Source of the DNA: Vigna angularis
Taxonomy: Eukaryota; Streptophyta; Magnoliopsida; Fabales; Fabaceae
Assembly: GCF_016808095.1 (NCBI RefSeq)
Contig: NC_068980.1
Location: 7,226,501-7,290,500, forward strand
Reading direction: 5' to 3'
DNA length: 64,000 nucleotides
Under the pieces are notes generated by a model that was not told where the DNA came from, did not search any database, and saw only the letters and a list, made by a program, of their open reading frames with translations. The position numbers were made by a program, and so were the translations under genes. Positions 47,247 through 59,049 of the stretch are shown here, one piece after another. Position 1 is the first letter of the stretch. Every line of letters starts with the position of its first letter.

Positions 47247-47989
47247 GTATCGCTATATTGAAAGTAAGTTCATACTACTTAAACTTAGATTTTGTCTTTA
47301 TGTAAATTACTGATCTAAAAACTAACCTATCCTGTATCAGCAGCAACTTGGTTTGTATTTAACTTCTCCCTCCTTCCTTCCTTCGTCATGTCAATATCAA
47401 CAACACCCAAGAAATGGAGGCAGCAATGCAGGGTTGGAAAGTGTCTAAAATATAACCAATAAGGTGGAAACTGTGCCACGATTAGTGTAAACCACAAATT
47501 GTCACCATCATTCAATTTTAATTATTTTAATTTATTTCTACTATTTTAGTATAATACATTTATTTTAATTAATATCTTTAAAATAAAATTATTAATATAT
47601 CATTTAATATAGATTATCTGAATGCATAAATAAAATTCAAAAATAATACTGTAAAATTCAAAATAATATTGTAATATACATGGCCACACTTTTATAATTG
47701 TGACTTAATAACAAGAACACGAACAAAACTGTTCGCCTTAAGGGCCTTGGGAAAATGTTGCTTATTATCATATCTTAGGCAATAGTTTTTTCACCATTGC
47801 ATGATAGGCAACGGTTTTACAATTTCGTGGCCTAAACGAAAAGAATCGTTGCCTATAGTGTAGGTCATATTCATCTACGATTGCAAATTCGTTGTCTAAC
47901 ACTTACTTAAGCAACAGTTTTTAGCTTTAAGTTTTTCATTTTTGTTTAAAATTGACACATCCGAGTAACGTGTTCATGCAAGAAAGATA

Positions 47990-48690
47990 TCAAATATTTT
48001 AAGGTTATAGTATTTATTTTATATAAAATAAATATATCATTAACATAGAGAATATGAGAGTACGAGAAGAAAATATATCTCTCTAAGATCAATCAAGGGA
48101 AGCATAAGCTTCTTAAAAATAAGATCTAAAATTGTCCTTCTCAATCTAAAAAAAGGCAAAAGAGAGAGGATCACCTTGTTTCTTAGTAATTAGTTAAATC
48201 ACCATTAACGTAAATAGAAATATGAGTATATTACAAGACATAAAGAATTCATGTCAAAAAATCTTCAAGAAAACCAAAACAACATAAAACTTGAATTAAT
48301 AAATGTCAATTGGTGGTATCAAAAGTCTTGATTATATCAATCTTGATGATTATATATATTATCCTTGTTCTTTTTAGAAAGAAGATTAATAACTTTAGAA
48401 GCACCACAAATATAATCATTAACAATTATCCCTTTAGTGATTTTTATTAGGAAAAATAGTTCTATTAACAATCATCACAAGCTTATCAATTAGAATTTTT
48501 GTAATGATTTTAAAACGAAAACCTACTGTTATAGGACAAAAATCAATTTTAAGTTCTATCCTATCAACTTTAGGAATATGAGAAACAACATTTGAACAAC
48601 TTTACAAACATCAACACCAATAATATCCTAAAATAGAGTGATAAAAACATCTGCCAAAGTCATCTAGACCAAGAACACTATTACCATTAA
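47990..48690 (-). pseudogene. Degenerate LINE reverse-transcriptase remnant
   Basis: Read on the minus strand with several stops and frameshifts, the segment gives FCPITVGFRFKIITKILIDK, LVMIVNRTIFPNKN, DYICGASKVINLLSKK and HLLIQVLCCFGFLEDFL. The order and wording match plant non-LTR retrotransposon reverse transcriptases (FRPIT...FKIITKIL...ISPNQ..FI). Old and inactive. Confidence 0.62.
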
Positions 48691-49206
48691 GAAAAAAAAT
48701 TGCATATTATGAAAGTACAAAAGTTTACTCAAATTCCTACACAAGATCGATAAAAACGTTAAGAGATAGAAAAATATTTTGGAAATGTTTTCTTAGAGCT
48801 TCAAGGTCTGCAGAATCGTACAAGCTACTTTTATCAAAGTTCTAATAAAGCACAGTGGCTCTGCAAAATAGACCTAAGTCTGACTACTTACCTAAAAAGA
48901 CCATGAAGTCTACATGGAAGTCAACTTTAAGTCTAACTAATCTTTTTTTTTTTTGAAGAAGACTATATATAGATAATTGCATGAAGAAGACAAATAAAAT
49001 ACGTGCATATAAAAACAAGTTGGTTGTTACGTTGTCTCTTTTTCTCTACATTGTCTAAGGCTTTCGTTTATAGAAAAAAACTTTACAAGTCTTTTTAATT
49101 TGTTTTGTATTGAAAACTTATTCTTTTTTAGAGTTATCAAATATGTATCTTGTTTGACAAACCTTTTTGGTTATATTATAAATTCAAAAGTGAATTAAAA
49201 CACTTA

Positions 49207-49506
49207 CCCCTTGTTCACTTGAATGGATTTGGGGAAGAGTGATTGAATGAATTTGAGAGGATTTGAAGGTAAATTTTTTGTTGTTTATTTGAGCGGATTT
49301 TGGAGGTAAGTGAAAGTGAATTTGGAAATAATTTTTTTTAATCTATCACATCAATCAAATTCTATACTAATTCTCACAAACTTTACTTTCAAATCCACTC
49401 TCACTTACCTCCAAAATTCACTCAAATAAATAACAAAAAATTTACCTTCAAATCCTTTCAAATCTATTCAATCACTCTTCCCCAAATCCATTCAAGTGAA
49501 CAAGGG
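49207..49506. mobile_element. Tourist-like (PIF/Harbinger) MITE
   Basis: About 300 bp with long, well-conserved inverted repeats of more than 110 bp (left CCCCTTGTTCACTTGAATGG; right end the inverse). The flanking trinucleotide TTA occurs on both sides (49,204-49,206 and 49,507-49,509), the duplication expected for PIF/Harbinger. The whole element could fold into one long hairpin. Confidence 0.85.
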
Positions 49507-50298
49507 TTAGTGTTTAAACCAGTTGACTAGTGTTAAGACCAAGAGTGGTTGATACTCATTATAAACTAGGAGGGATGAAACTCGTGTAATCTTTGTTAAA
49601 GACTAATAGAATCCGTTAAGAGGTCTTAAGGAAAAACTAAATGTAACTGATATTGGAATAAATTAATATAAAAATACCTGTTAGTTTTTTGCTTTATAGA
49701 CTTCTTCCTAAACACTCTTTTAAACACATTAATGTCTAAATATTTACAAAAGTCATCACTGCTTTACAAAAAGGTTTTAAAATACTATTTAAACTTTGTC
49801 TAATGTTTTATTGTGTTTCATAACTTTTACATCAAAATTAAAACTTATTACTTTAGTAACTTAAAATAATTCTGATATACTATTTAAAGCAAAATAAATG
49901 TCACTCTAAATAATTATTTTTTTCAATTTTTGAATTCAAGTAGACAACCGAATATAAAATATTCAAATAAATATAACTAATAATATTATTTAAATTTCAA
50001 ATTGATAATACAAAATAAAGTTACATTAAAGGAGACATAATCATAGACATAATATTAATACCAAAATAAAATGAAATCACTATTAAGACAAACAACTTAT
50101 AAGAGAAATCAAATTCTTCCCTTCTTCCCTTCTTCAATTCTTCTCCTTTTTTCACTTTATCAACTTTAATTCGGTACCATTTATAGACATTTTATGGTTA
50201 TCATGATTAAAAAGGAAATTTAACATCTTTTTTCATTACTTAATTTTTTTTACTACTAAAACAATTGTATTAAACTTAAATTCATCATTTTTTTACGT

Positions 50299-50300
<2 letters not shown>

Positions 50301-50345
<45 letters not shown>
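50301..50345. repeat. (TA)n microsatellite
   Basis: Perfect TA dinucleotide run. Confidence 0.95.
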
Positions 50346-50348
<3 letters not shown>

Positions 50349-51402
50349 CTTAATTGTCTTAACATTATCTAATATTTGACATATGAAAAAATTTAACATC
50401 TTATAAGATAAAATATATTCATTGTCTTACAGTTTTGAGTTGAAATGATATCATTCTCTTTTTATGTGAGTTTGGCTCTTGTTTTATAAAAAAAATTACG
50501 TTTTATAAAAGAAAAACTCATGAGCTTATTATAAACTTATTGTGTTTTTAGGTTGGAAATGGTGTTAATCCTTTTACGTGAGTTATACTCATTTCTCATC
50601 AGCATTATTTTTCTGTGATAACCTTTTTTTCACAAGGTCTTTATTAATATCATCCAAACATATTAATTTTGATATTAACATTTGAAGAAATGTTTTAAAA
50701 ACTTTTTTTTTATTATTTATCCTCGAACTTTACGTACGAATAGATATATCTTAATAAATCGAACAAAATTGATTTAACATGTTAAATAACATTTTAAACT
50801 AATATTTTAATTGTTTATATCATTTAATTTTCAATTTAAATATTAGTTTAAAATATTATTTAATAATTTAACATTATTAAAAAAATTACATTCAATTTAT
50901 TTTTAAACTTTGAGAATCAAAATAATTTCATATTCAAAATTATCAACTACAAAGTACCCTTAATTATACATGTTTTAATTTAAGATGTAACTAAAAAAAA
51001 TTTCAAATAGTTCAGGCCTATTAATTCATTTAATATTTTTTTTAAATCAAAATCAATACTTGATTTTGATAATCATTCCTGATTTTAGTTACGAAAATAA
51101 AGTTACTATTATTAGGTTAAAATGTTAATTTTTATGACTTAAAAAACAATATTTTTATCAATTATATCAAGTCTATATTTCTCTTAAGAAAATTTCTTCA
51201 AATTTTAAAATTTACTTATGCCTCACATTATACTAAGTTAAAGATAAAGTTATTTTAATTATTTAATACTCATTATCTAATACTAATAAAATACTAACAA
51301 AAACACGTGTCCAATATATATATTTGTATTATATGAAAATAGTATAATTTTAAAAAACATAAAATCTCATAAATATGATATTAAAAATTAAAATAATATA
51401 CT

Positions 51403-51427
51403 TTATATATATATATATATATATATT
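51403..51427. repeat. (TA)n microsatellite
   Basis: Perfect TA dinucleotide run of about 24 bp. Confidence 0.9.
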
Positions 51428-51893
51428 ATTCAAAGAAAGAGATTATTTGTTTTTGGTAAAAAATAAAATTTTATAATTAAAAGATGACGTAAAAAATATA
51501 TTCTATAGTAGTATAAAATTACGGTCTTTTACTTTTCATTATTATTTTCAATATATTCGTGTTTGAAAACTATTTTTCCATTTTTCCAAGATTAAAATAG
51601 AGATGTTCTATAGTTTTATTCTCAAATGTGGCGAAACATTTCCTACGCTGAAATCTTTCATCTCCTAAACAAAAGAAGCACTGATCCGCAACTCGGCTAC
51701 TCCATCTCTTTTCAATCCGCAGACAAAGAAGAAACGGTCTACAATACGTAATTGAACTGTGACTTTGATTCCTCGTAGCTCTTATACGTCGTACGAGGTA
51801 GGCGTTAACTTCCACTTGATTTAGTTGATGACGTCAAAGTGTTCGATGAAATGCCCGTCTGAGAAGAATTTATGTTTTTCCATTGCAGGTTGG

Positions 51894-53871
51894 ATGGAGG
51901 GTCTGAGAAAGATGGCGCGGTACGGTTTCGTGTTCTCCTGTAACCCTCGGCGGTTGTACGGCACGAAAGTGGACCTGAGAAAGCTTCGGCCGATGATTCT
52001 GAAGAGAATCGAGAATCGGGCACAGTGTTACCCGGTTCGCCGAATGATTCCGGTCGCCAACGAGGTTCTCCAAGCCAGGAATGTTCTCATCCATGGCGTT
52101 TCTACCCTCCTTAACTTCCTTCCTCTCATGGCTTGCAAGTGAGTTAATTATCCTTTCTTTTTGGGAGCGGATTTTAAATGCATTTTTATTTACATTACTG
52201 ATACACATCTTTATTGAGTATAATTTTGATATATAAAGATAGTAGTCGACTTGAGCATGTTACCTCTCCTAAAGAGTACCTATGATCTTTAACAAAACGA
52301 AATGATTTTAAATGACTTTTAAAGTGTTTTTGCGAGACACATTTAAATAAATTCCTTTTTTTATATATCTAGTGCTAATGTTAGGAAATCATTTCCAATT
52401 TGTTTGTTTATATTAGAGTTTAATTTGAATTTGCGTGTCACAAACAAGACCAAAAAGATTAGAAGATTAGGCAGTTTCTTTGGTTCTTAAATGTGATTAT
52501 GGTTATTTTTTAATTTGGCACTTATAGTATATTGTAACTCCATAACTTTACTTTCTTATAATGGCAAAAGCGAGGTGTATGAATTTAAAAACTATTGAAT
52601 ATTTATAGGGATCAAGTTGAAAGATTTTAGTTCTATAAATATGATATTGAAAAGGGATGTTAACAACAGGGACCATGCAACTCGATTTTATTTTAGTTCT
52701 AGTATTCGGGATTGTTGCTCTCAATTTCATTTGGGTGCTTTTTGCATTAGGCAGCTTCGCCTGCACTGACATGTCATCGAATAAATTTGTAATCTTGTTC
52801 ATACAATCACTGATTAACAAAGGACTTGTTTTGATCCTTCACTTTTTTTGTTGGTTTAAATATCCATTGAAGTAGTAAAATGACGGAATAAAAGGCTGAT
52901 GTTTTCTTGGTAAAAGAACTGAAGTTTCACAACATTAGCTTGTTAAAATATAGGTGAGCAAACAAACAATTGTATATTTCTGGTCGTTATAAATGATAAA
53001 TGCTGTTAGTAATGACGTGTTGGTTGTTTCTACTTAAAATGATAAAGATTATTTTTCTATGTATTTTGTACATTATTTGTATCCTTATCTTATATTATTC
53101 ATTTACAGATTTTGTCCAGAGATATATATTGGTGAGCAGGGACATTTAATTCAGACCTGCCGGGGTTACAAGCATCGTGCCAAAAACCGGGTTCATGAGT
53201 GGATCAAAGGGGGTTTGAATGATATACTTGTCCCTGTCGAATCATTTCACCTGAACAACATGTTCCAAAGTGTTATTAGGCACAATGAAAGGTTTGACTT
53301 TGATCGCATTCCTGCCGTTGTTGAGCTGTGCTGGCAAGCAGGGGCTGATCTCCCGGATGAAAACCTTAATTCAAGTAGCTCAAACTTGGAGGTTGCCAGT
53401 GAAAGTGTGCCTGTAAACGAGAATTTGTCACCAGACGATCTTGCCTCTATAGCTAATAAAACATTAACTGCTTGGGAGGATCTTAGGTCTGGTGTGGAGA
53501 GGTTGTTGTTGGTTTATCCAGTAAAAGTTTGTAAATATTGTTCTGAGGTTCATGTTGGGCCATCTGGTCATAAAGCTAGGCTCTGTGGGATTTTCGCGTA
53601 TGAGAGCTGGAAAGGAGCTCACTTTTGGGTGAAAGCTAATGTGGATGACTTAGTGCCCCCAAAGATTGTGTGGAGACGAAGGCCTCATGATCCTCCTGTA
53701 CTTGTGAATGAAGGGAAGGAATTTTATGGGCATGCTCCAGCTGTACTGGATCTGTGCTCAAAAGCTGGTGCCATTGTGCCTAAAAAGTATAATTATATGA
53801 TGAAGTTGCAAGGTTTGTCTGGTCCTGCCAATACTAGGATTTTTGGGATCACTACAGAACCAAACTTTTGA
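51894..53871 (+). CDS. APO-family protein, APO4-like organellar RNA-binding protein
   Basis: Two exons, 51,894-52,138 and 53,109-53,871 (1,008 nt, 335 residues), joined as AA|A through GTGAGT...TTACAG. It starts MEGLRKMARYGFVF and then has KVDLRKLRPMILKRIENRA, followed by two APO modules. Module 1 is CKFCPEIYIGEQGHLIQTCR to RIPAVVELCWQAGA; module 2 is VCKYCSEVHVGPSGHKARLC to APAVLDLCSKAGA. Each has the CxxC...GH...C zinc-binding pattern of the family. APO proteins bind organellar intron RNA and assist splicing; the order and wording are nearest the APO3/APO4 group, which acts in mitochondria. The open frame extends upstream to an ATG at 51,828, but a strong splice acceptor (TTTTTCCATTGCAG) at 51,888 suggests a leader intron, so 51,894 is preferred. 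The frame is intact. Confidence 0.9.
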
Positions 53872-54659
53872 AAACAGCAGTAAGTTGAATTGTTGGTCTG
53901 GTCGGAGGCAGGCCCTAAGTCAGGGACAGTTTAGGGCGAAATTTGACATGTCATTACTTCCAGCTGCAACATTTTTGCATAATTAAGGTTGTCTAACATA
54001 TCTGATTATGGATCCATGTGCCTCTTATCTTGCGGTAATATTCCGTTGCATGTAGTAAGCTAGAAATTTGGTTCCTATATCTCGTGTCCTACTTATCAGA
54101 CCCGCTCCTCAGGTTGGAAGCAAAAGGTATTTTCATGTCCTACTTATTCAAAGATCCCAGTTATTTTTCTCCTTTGACTAATTTTTTCCTTTTTGTAATC
54201 ATAAGTCCATAGTTATTCATCCGGGAAATTTTTTCCTTTGTTGTAAATGTTTGTAATATGTACATTGCTGTAAAAATTTGAAAGGGCTTTTGGTACAGCG
54301 AAATTTCTGATTTCTCGAGGTATCAAAAGGAAGAATTGCTTTCTTTACAGAATCGTTTATTTCCTGTTTACTATCAACTATCTACTAGTTTAATATAATT
54401 TATGACTCCTGATTGAAATAAGATTGTATTTGTTGGCTTCCTCGAGAGTTGGAACCTAACTTGAAAAACATGCACTAGTTTTTATTTATAAATAAGTTGC
54501 TTGAATTTTAAATGAAATTGTTTCAGTTTGCTGAAAGAAATCTCTGACTCTGTGTTGGGGTCAAAAAATTATTGTTGAGAGGTTTTTTTAAACAAAATGC
54601 AGTTATCTAAGAACAAAGTTGACAAACTTTGCATGTGGTGTGACCTAAATGATGACAAC
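53872..54659. other. 3' UTR of the APO gene and intergenic DNA
   Basis: About 400 bp of likely 3' UTR followed by AT-rich sequence up to the LTR element. No other feature seen. Confidence 0.5.
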
Positions 54660-55232
54660 TGTTAGGTTACTTTATGCGAGTAACCTAAATCTATGTTCTC
54701 TTCTCACTCAAATACTAGAACAACAGAAATGAAAGTATGTATGTATGTATTATTGATTCTATAAAGTATAGAAAATTAAAAGTATAATCTCCCCAAGGAA
54801 GCCTATCTTCCTCCACTGACAAATATGTCCAGTCTATACTCAAAATGAAATAACCTCATTGAATAGAGTTACAGGAAAACTATTTATAGTGTCGCCTTCC
54901 CGCGCCCTAACATTTCTGATAACCCAATCTGCTTCTACTAATAACCGTTTGGTACTAGCGTATATATACCGTTCGGTCTTCGAGCCCATCCTCCCTTTTA
55001 TCAACCGTTCGGTATTAGTTTAATCATACCACTCCGCCTCTACTTCCTTCCTCCCTTCTGGATACCGTTTGGTCTATACTTCCCCCTATCCATACCGTTC
55101 GGCTTCTCCTCTCATGAATTGTTCGGCCTCACTTGCCTTAATGTTCGACTTCTCCTCTCATGAACCGTTCGGCCTCACTTTGCCCTTCCTTACCGTTTGA
55201 TATTAGGTTACTTCCCTCTTTTATTCCTAACA
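54660..55232 (-). repeat. 3' LTR (in element orientation)
   Basis: Direct repeat of 57,143-57,667. It contains a short GTAT repeat and about ten copies of an ACCGTTCGG-like motif. Confidence 0.9.
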
Positions 55233-56631
55233 TTACCTCACCCCTCAAAATCAACCTTGTCCTCAAGGTTGAAGTCAGCGAGCTGTTATTTGATCTAATG
55301 CTCTTCTTCTTCGGTGGCGCCCTCCAATTCAGGTCTGGAGGCTTGGGTGGTGGCAAATCCTCCTCCACTGACTTCCATTCTTCCTGGATTCTATTAACTT
55401 CCAGCATTTCAGAAATGGACTTAGCAAGGGACGATTCCGATAACCTCACTGCATCAAGTCTCTTTATTATATCCCTCACTTCATCCTTTTCGGTGTCTAA
55501 CTGCTCCCGTGTAGCTTCCAATGCCTCTACCTCAGCAATATAATCCTTTTCGGTGCTCAAAACGTCAATTATGTGAATAGACTCTCTTAGTCCACTCATC
55601 ACTGTACCACCAACAGTATCTGGTTGCTCATGGCAGGTTGCTTCACCAGCAAAAAACAAGTAGTTATCAACTGGTATCCCTAATATATCATAGTCTTTTC
55701 CTGAGGCTCCAATCGCAACATAAGAATAAGCACCATAGTTAAAAGGATTCCTACCCCAATCAGTCACAACATAGGCAACATCAAACACTTGCTTAGCAAG
55801 ATGGCAAGTCCTTTCAGGTGAATTCATTATCTCATAATAAAACATAGAGACATTTAGAGCCAGACCCAAACGAATAGGATGTGTAGGTTGTAATTCACTC
55901 TCAACAGTGGTAGCAGCTGTTTGATATGCTTTAAGTGATTGATCTACTACTTCCATTTTCTCATTACCAGCTTTGAATTCAGCCAAATACCGGTAATAGT
56001 CTCCTTTCATCTTATAATAAAACATCTTGGACTCCGCAATATTAGTGGATGGGATAAGATGCTCATAAAAAATTACATCACTGCAAGTATTAGACAGCTC
56101 CAACTCGACCTTGTGCCTATAATCTCTTATGTGCTTATTATTCAACTCATTCCCTTTTGACTCCTCTTTCTGCTCTATTGATGACAAAATCCTCCATAAA
56201 ACTCTCCTTGACCCCACCACATTTTTGTATCCAACAGAGAACAAGTTCCTCTCTTCCACCCTCCGCTCAACGTCCAGCTTCGCCACCTTCTTCATGGCAT
56301 CCATCATTTCTGCACACCTTTTTTGTTCTGTTTCTTCACTACGTTCGGTGCGTGCAGTACGCCGAATCTTGAGGCCATATTTTAAACCGTCTTCAAGACA
56401 CATTTTCCTTGCTTGTTCACCTTTCTGAGCAACACCCAATACCATGTCATCCATAGTGGTATTATATTCAGCTTCAAGTGGTTCATCCATATTTGCATGA
56501 ACTTTTTGTTCCGTGACTATGTCATAAAAAGGGCAATCACTGTTCACCGCATCGCTCCAACTCAAGGCCCGCCCCAACTCAAGGCCCCACTGAGCACAAA
56601 TCAACGAGTTTTCTTCCAAGTCAGTGAACAT
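55138..56631 (-). CDS. Chimeric ORF: unidentified segment, 14-3-3, LSD1-like amine oxidase, retroelement tail
   Basis: An uninterrupted frame of 497 codons from an ATG at 56,631. Residues 1 to about 98 are not recognised. Residues about 100-284 are a 14-3-3 core: [97 protein letters not shown]. Residues about 287-395 match the C-terminal FAD-binding part of LSD1-like (LDL3/FLD-type) proteins: [52 protein letters not shown]. The rest is retroelement sequence running into the LTR. The 14-3-3 part lacks both ends of the fold and the LSD1 part lacks the substrate and tower regions, so neither original activity is expected. The absence of stops across the fusion, and of introns, suggests capture through RNA. 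Whether it is translated is unknown. Confidence 0.7.
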   Translation of the reverse strand: MFTDLEENSLICAQWGLELGRALSWSDAVNSDCPFYDIVTEQKVHANMDEPLEAEYNTTMDDMVLGVAQKGEQARKMCLEDGLKYGLKIRRTARTERSEETEQKRCAEMMDAMKKVAKLDVERRVEERNLFSVGYKNVVGSRRVLWRILSSIEQKEESKGNELNNKHIRDYRHKVELELSNTCSDVIFYEHLIPSTNIAESKMFYYKMKGDYYRYLAEFKAGNEKMEVVDQSLKAYQTAATTVESELQPTHPIRLGLALNVSMFYYEIMNSPERTCHLAKQVFDVAYVVTDWGRNPFNYGAYSYVAIGASGKDYDILGIPVDNYLFFAGEATCHEQPDTVGGTVMSGLRESIHIIDVLSTEKDYIAEVEALEATREQLDTEKDEVRDIIKRLDAVRLSESSLAKSISEMLEVNRIQEEWKSVEEDLPPPKPPDLNWRAPPKKKSIRSNNSSLTSTLRTRLILRGEVMLGIKEGSNLISNGKEGQSEAERFMRGEVEH

Positions 56632-56639
56632 CTTCCAAG

Positions 56640-57072
56640 TCGGATGCCTAGTTTTCTTCCGTCAGAAGCGGAACCAATAGCTCGCCAAACCTTCCTCTAT
56701 GCATCTGTAGACGAGCTTCATCTTCTCCTTCTCCGTCATGCTCTGGAGATCGAAGAATTCCTCTGCCTGTGCGATCCAGTCCGTAGGATCCGCACCTTCA
56801 AATGTGGGTAGTTCAACGCGCTTTCTCCAACTACGTCAAACTTCTCCTCTGTCTTCTTTCGATTCCACCTCCGAGTTTTCCGGCGGTCGTTGTGTGCGTC
56901 CAGCATTGACAAAATCACGTCTTCCTTCAGATCTCTTATGTTGGTTCCTGGTGCGTCGTCCTGAAGCTCGTTGGAACGCGAGAGTCATTGCTCGCACCTC
57001 CGCCTTCACTTCCTCCATTGACGACTCCATCATCACCATTCTTCCTTCAAGTGCATTTAATTTCCCCTCCAT
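56640..57072 (-). pseudogene. Gag N-terminal fragment of the LTR element
   Basis: From an ATG at 57,072: MEGKLNALEGRMVMMESSME and a coiled coil, an Arg-rich linker, then in another frame VELPTFEGADPTDWIAQAEE, FFDLQSMTEKEKMKLVYRC, EEGLASYWFRF and a stop. This is the usual N-terminal gag of legume Ty3/gypsy elements. At least one frameshift and a stop codon interrupt it before the chimeric ORF. Confidence 0.75.
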
Positions 57073-57142
57073 TCTTCATGCTATCGATTGTCCTCGCTCG
57101 TTCTTCTTCCCTCCGAAACAGATCCGGCAGGTTGGACCAATC

Positions 57143-57667
57143 TGTTAGGTTACTTTATGCGAGTAACCTAAATCTATGCTCTCTTCTCACTCAAACACTA
57201 GAACAACATAAATGAAAGTATGTATGTATGTATTATTGATTTTGTAAAGTATAGAAAATTACAAGTGTAATCTCCCCCAAAGAAGCCTATCTTCCTCCAC
57301 TGGCAAATATGCCCAGTCTATACTCAAAATGAAATAACCTCATTGAATAGAGTTACAAGAAGACTATTTATAGTGTTGCCTTCCCTCACCCTAACATTTC
57401 TGATAATCCAATCTGCTTCTACTAATAATCGTTCGGTACTAGCGTATATATATTGTTCGGCTTTCGAGTCCATCCTCCCTTTTATCAACCGTTTGGTATT
57501 AGTTTAATCATACCACTCCGCCTCTACTTCCCTCCCTTCTGGATACCGTTTGGTCTATACTTCCCCCTGTCCATACCGTTCGGCTTCTCCTCTCTTGAAC
57601 CGTTCGGCCTCACTGTGCCCTTCCTTACCGTTCGGTATTAGGTTACTTCCCTTTTTTATTCCTAACA
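57143..57667 (-). repeat. 5' LTR (in element orientation)
   Basis: Direct repeat of 54,660-55,232. Confidence 0.9.
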
Positions 57668-57672
57668 ACAAC

Positions 57673-59049
57673 AAACTTAAATTGAAACATTGATGATAGA
57701 AGGGTCTGGGTTCATTTCATTTATGAGATTTATTCCAATATATAATAGTCATATTAAGAGTAGCGACCACAGTAATTTATAATTCCCATTTGTGAGATTT
57801 ATTCCAATATATCATAGTTCCAGATTGGAAGATGATCAACTAATATAATAGATAATATTTTAAATGGAATGATTTTAAACATTAGTTCCGCTTCCTTTAT
57901 CTTCAGTTGAAGGTTTGCTTCCATATATTCAAACATTCCATGTTCTTGAGATCTTCCCTCTTAATGTACCAAAAACGGCCCAAAATCACCAAAATAAAAA
58001 CAGCTAATATCTTAAATATGATAACCTTAATAATGTTAATAGTTTTGAAAGGTGACCCTGGAAAGATTATAAGTGAATGGAAAAATTTGTTAATGCTTTT
58101 TTACCATGCCATTCTTATATTCTACTTTATTTGCTTTTTATCGTATACTGATGTTTACAATTCTGAAATTGGCTGCTAACAAGTTTAATGAAGGAAAAAA
58201 CAAAATAAACTTTGAAGTATCTCATCTACCTCACTATTAAATGCTTGATGCATGTTATTTTGGAAGAATAATGATAAACAAAGATGAACTCAAGAGATCT
58301 ACAAGACGTGTATGAGAATTCTGAAACTAAAAAATAAAATAGTACTAATATTTGCTACTGTTATTAAAGTTTCATCTCGGTCGAATATTGGTTAAATTTA
58401 ACTATTTTATCTTCATATTTATTCTTCTTAATTATAGTGGCTGCATCTGAACGTACCAGAAAATAAATTATTTTGTCTCCATTCTGATTTTCTTTATTTT
58501 GTCCTCCAATATTTTGGGTGAAGAGAAGCCTAAATTGCTAAAAATGGTAGCAGTCACATAAGATTGGCCACTTCTTTATACTCTTAAGACTTTCATTCTA
58601 TCTAATAATGTAAACATGAAATTCATCCACAAAAGAAGAAAAATTAGGGAAACACTCAACGGCTCTCTTTATTTGATTATGATATATAAATCCTGAATCA
58701 CTATCATTGCGTCATTTTGTACTGAACAGAATGGAAGAGATTCCCACAAAATTACGTGATTATCATTCATTTAATCAATTTTAATGACTTTCCTATGATG
58801 TTTTTTTCTTTGAATATTACTACCGATGCTATCCAAGTTATCTATTGCTGTGAATAAAGTATGACAAAACAAAGTGAGTATAGAATATCAGTAAATGACA
58901 GATTCTTTCAAAAGACATACAAAGAAAACAAAGTAAAACAAAATCTGCAGAGTCACAGAATGTTGTCTCCTCTTGTAACTCTGGATGTAACAAACAATAA
59001 TGTAAAGAAATGTTTCAACACTGTATAGTTATTATACCTAGAATTAAGC
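57673..59049. other. Intergenic DNA
   Basis: AT-rich, no gene recognised. The phrase 'gagatttattccaatatat' occurs twice (near 57,725 and 57,796). The last 100-200 bp is probably the 3' UTR of the ubiquitin-like gene. Confidence 0.5.

Larger units (their letters stand above)
44690..47860. mobile_element. Probable gene-capturing (Pack-)CACTA element, right end visible
   Basis: Fragments of at least four unrelated genes lie side by side, all on the plus strand with introns. About 600 bp to their right the sequence ends with ...CGTTGCCTATAGTG (47,860), whose inverse CACTATAGGCAACG has a CACTA terminus. Inside this end the motif GGCAAC/GTTGCC is repeated (near 47,745-47,860), like a CACTA subterminal array. 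I could not find the matching left terminus, so the left boundary given is only where the first captured sequence is seen. A Helitron remains possible. Confidence 0.5.
49510..51824. other. AT-rich intergenic DNA with (AT)n tracts
   Basis: No gene recognised. It contains perfect (TA)n microsatellites at 50,301-50,345 and 51,403-51,427. The last 150 bp may include the leader of the APO gene. Confidence 0.55.
54660..57667 (-). mobile_element. Non-autonomous Ty3/gypsy-type LTR retrotransposon carrying host gene sequence
   Basis: The two LTRs are 54,660-55,232 and 57,143-57,667, both starting TGTTAGG and ending CCTAACA, with the 5-bp target duplication ACAAC at 54,655-54,659 and 57,668-57,672. 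Orientation is minus: the gag start (57,072) follows the right-hand LTR, and a purine tract (GAGGGGTGAGGTAA in minus sense) precedes the left-hand LTR. There is no protease, reverse transcriptase or integrase. Instead the interior is a gag N-terminus fused to segments of a 14-3-3 gene and an LSD1-like gene. The LTRs contain many ACCGTTCGG motifs and differ by substitutions and a roughly 50-bp length difference. Confidence 0.93.

Noticed and set aside
55160..57215. Plus-strand frames of 60-136 codons opposite the LTR-element ORF
   Set aside because: They are antisense shadows of the minus-strand gag and chimeric ORF.
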